Of a stretch of 6,418 bases of DNA, positions 5,180 through 6,418 are shown piece after piece. Under the pieces are notes generated by a model, which did not search any database, was not told the origin of the DNA, and saw only the letters and a program-made list of their open reading frames with translations. Within the stretch, counting starts at the first letter, position 1, and every line of letters starts with the position of its first letter. The position numbers and the translations under genes are program-made. Source of the DNA: Sulfurovum sp. (lineage in GTDB: Bacteria > Campylobacterota > Campylobacteria > Campylobacterales > Sulfurovaceae); assembly GCA_026983895.1 (NCBI GenBank), contig JALSTF010000252.1:1-6418 (forward strand), written 5' to 3'.

Positions 5180-6418
5180 ATGGCAAAAGAGATATTTTTT
5201 TCAGATAAAGCAAGAAACGGACTGTATGAAGGTGTCACAAAACTGGCAGATGCCGTAAAAGTGACCATGGGGCCAAGAGGCCGTAACGTACTCATTCAAA
5301 AGAGTTTCGGTGCACCGCACATCACCAAAGACGGTGTAAGCGTGGCAAGAGAGATCGAACTTTCCGATACACTGGAGAACATGGGTGCACAACTGGTCAA
5401 GGAAGTGGCGAGCAATACCGCTGACGAGGCAGGTGACGGTACGACCACAGCGACCGTACTGGCCCATTCCATCTTCAAAGAGGGATTGAGGAACATCACT
5501 GCGGGAGCGAACCCCATTGAAGTGAAGCGTGGCATGGACAAAGCAAGTGCAGCGATCATCGAGGAGCTCAAGAAGATCTCCAAAGAGGTCAAGGACAAGA
5601 AGGAGATCGCACAGGTCGCGACCATCTCCGCGAACTCGGACGAGACTATCGGAAACCTGATCGCCGAAGCGATGGAAAAGGTAGGAAAGGACGGTGTCAT
5701 CACTGTCGAAGAAGCCAAAGGGATCAATGACGATCTTGAAGTCGTGGAAGGAATGCAGTTCGACAGAGGCTACCTCTCACCGTATTTTGTGACCAATACG
5801 GAGAAAATGACCTGTGAGATGGAGAACCCGCTGCTGCTCATTACGGATGGAAAGATCACCTCACTGAAGGATCTCGTACCTATCCTTGAGCAGATCCAGC
5901 AGAGCGGAAGACCACTGTTGATCATCGCAGATGACCTTGAAGGGGAAGCACTGGCAACACTGGTACTCAACAGACTCAAGGGTGTACTCAATATCGCGGC
6001 GGTCAAAGCACCGGGATTCGGTGACAGAAAGAAAGAGATGCTCAAAGACATCGCCATCCTTACCGGTGCGAACGTCATTACTGAAGAGCTTGGCCTCAGC
6101 CTCGACAAAGCAACACTGAACGACCTTGGCCAGGCAGGCCGTGTGGTCATCGATAAAGACAATACAGTCATTGTCGACGGAAAAGGTGATGCAGCCGCGG
6201 TTGAAGCAAGGGTTGCCGAGATCAAAGTACAGGTAGAGAACACTACCAGCGAGTATGACAAAGAGAAACTGCAGGAGAGACTGGCAAAGCTTTCCGGCGG
6301 TGTGGCTGTCATCAAGGTCGGTGCAGCGACCGAAACGGAGATGAAAGAGAAGAAAGACAGAGTGGATGATGCCCTCTCCGCAACCAAAGCAGCCGTAGAT
6401 GAGGGAATCGTCATTGGC
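5180..6418 (+). CDS. groEL: Chaperonin GroEL (Cpn60), 3' end outside window
   Basis: GroEL is the double-ring 14-mer ATPase that folds proteins inside its chamber with GroES. The frame is open from ATG 5180 to the window edge: 413 codons, about three quarters of the usual 545 or so. It begins MAKEIFFSDKARNGLYEGV. ATP-site residues are visible: VTMGPRGRNV (about 28-37), TKDGVSVA (49-56), and GDGTTT with D86 (E. coli D87). The apical-domain block FDRGYLSPYFVTN and the PGFGDRKKEML segment are also present. The catalytic Asp equivalent to E. coli D398 is D397 in RVDDALSAT, close to the right edge. Numbering is one less than E. coli because of a shorter N-terminus. The ribosome site AAAGGA lies at 5168-5173, 6 bases before the ATG. 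The missing part is the end of the equatorial domain and any GGM-type tail. Codons here are more G+C-rich than in the barrel/lipoprotein genes, as expected for a highly expressed gene. Confidence 0.98.
   Translation, partial: MAKEIFFSDKARNGLYEGVTKLADAVKVTMGPRGRNVLIQKSFGAPHITKDGVSVAREIELSDTLENMGAQLVKEVASNTADEAGDGTTTATVLAHSIFKEGLRNITAGANPIEVKRGMDKASAAIIEELKKISKEVKDKKEIAQVATISANSDETIGNLIAEAMEKVGKDGVITVEEAKGINDDLEVVEGMQFDRGYLSPYFVTNTEKMTCEMENPLLLITDGKITSLKDLVPILEQIQQSGRPLLIIADDLEGEALATLVLNRLKGVLNIAAVKAPGFGDRKKEMLKDIAILTGANVITEELGLSLDKATLNDLGQAGRVVIDKDNTVIVDGKGDAAAVEARVAEIKVQVENTTSEYDKEKLQERLAKLSGGVAVIKVGAATETEMKEKKDRVDDALSATKAAVDEGIVIG

Noticed and set aside
5296..6414. Long minus-strand open frames opposite groEL (5296-5727 and 5770-6414)
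   Set aside because: They are Ser/Ala/Leu-rich antisense translations caused by the codon bias of groEL, with no start signals and no family resemblance.

Overview
The window looks like a chromosomal segment of a Campylobacterota (epsilonproteobacterial) organism, most plausibly of the environmental Sulfurovum/Sulfurimonas type. The evidence is the sequence character of GroEL, SerS and LeuA, an 86-residue GroES without the His-rich tail of Helicobacter pylori, and very AT-rich intergenic DNA with TATAAT-like -10 boxes. This assignment is by eye and genus level is a guess.

Layout, left to right. (1) The 3' part of leuA (leucine biosynthesis, + strand) runs off the left edge. It converges on serS (seryl-tRNA synthetase, - strand). 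The 132-bp gap between them is almost filled by a 98-bp imperfect inverted-repeat element (706-803) that looks like a small non-autonomous mobile or REP-like repeat. Its right end overlaps the serS stop codon. (2) Upstream of serS, on the same (-) strand, lies a two-gene unit read right to left: a small outer-membrane beta-barrel protein (3585-4136), then 21 bp later a 465-residue lipoprotein with Ig-like segments (2166-3563). Neither has a function I can name. (3) A tRNA with anticodon CAU (- strand, 4322-4398, CCA encoded) has its own near-consensus sigma70 promoter just behind the glutaredoxin gene. (4) A glutaredoxin-like gene (- strand, 4463-4708) and the groES-groEL chaperonin operon (+ strand) are divergently transcribed from a 172-bp region carrying two clear, non-overlapping sigma70 promoters. 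groEL runs off the right edge after 413 codons.

The conserved genes are housekeeping: amino-acid synthesis, aminoacylation, tRNA, thiol redox and protein folding. The less ordinary part is the barrel/lipoprotein pair with its AT-rich upstream region, which contains a 24-bp direct repeat with a 35-bp period. The groESL promoter has an 8-9-8 inverted repeat over its -10 box; it has the geometry of a CIRCE operator but not its sequence. I found no CRISPR array, transposase, phage gene or defence system. No gap exceeds 300 bases; the longest (4137-4321) is described under its features. I see no strong evidence for a wholly new system. The best leads are the repeat element, the two operator-like repeats and the uncharacterised envelope pair.
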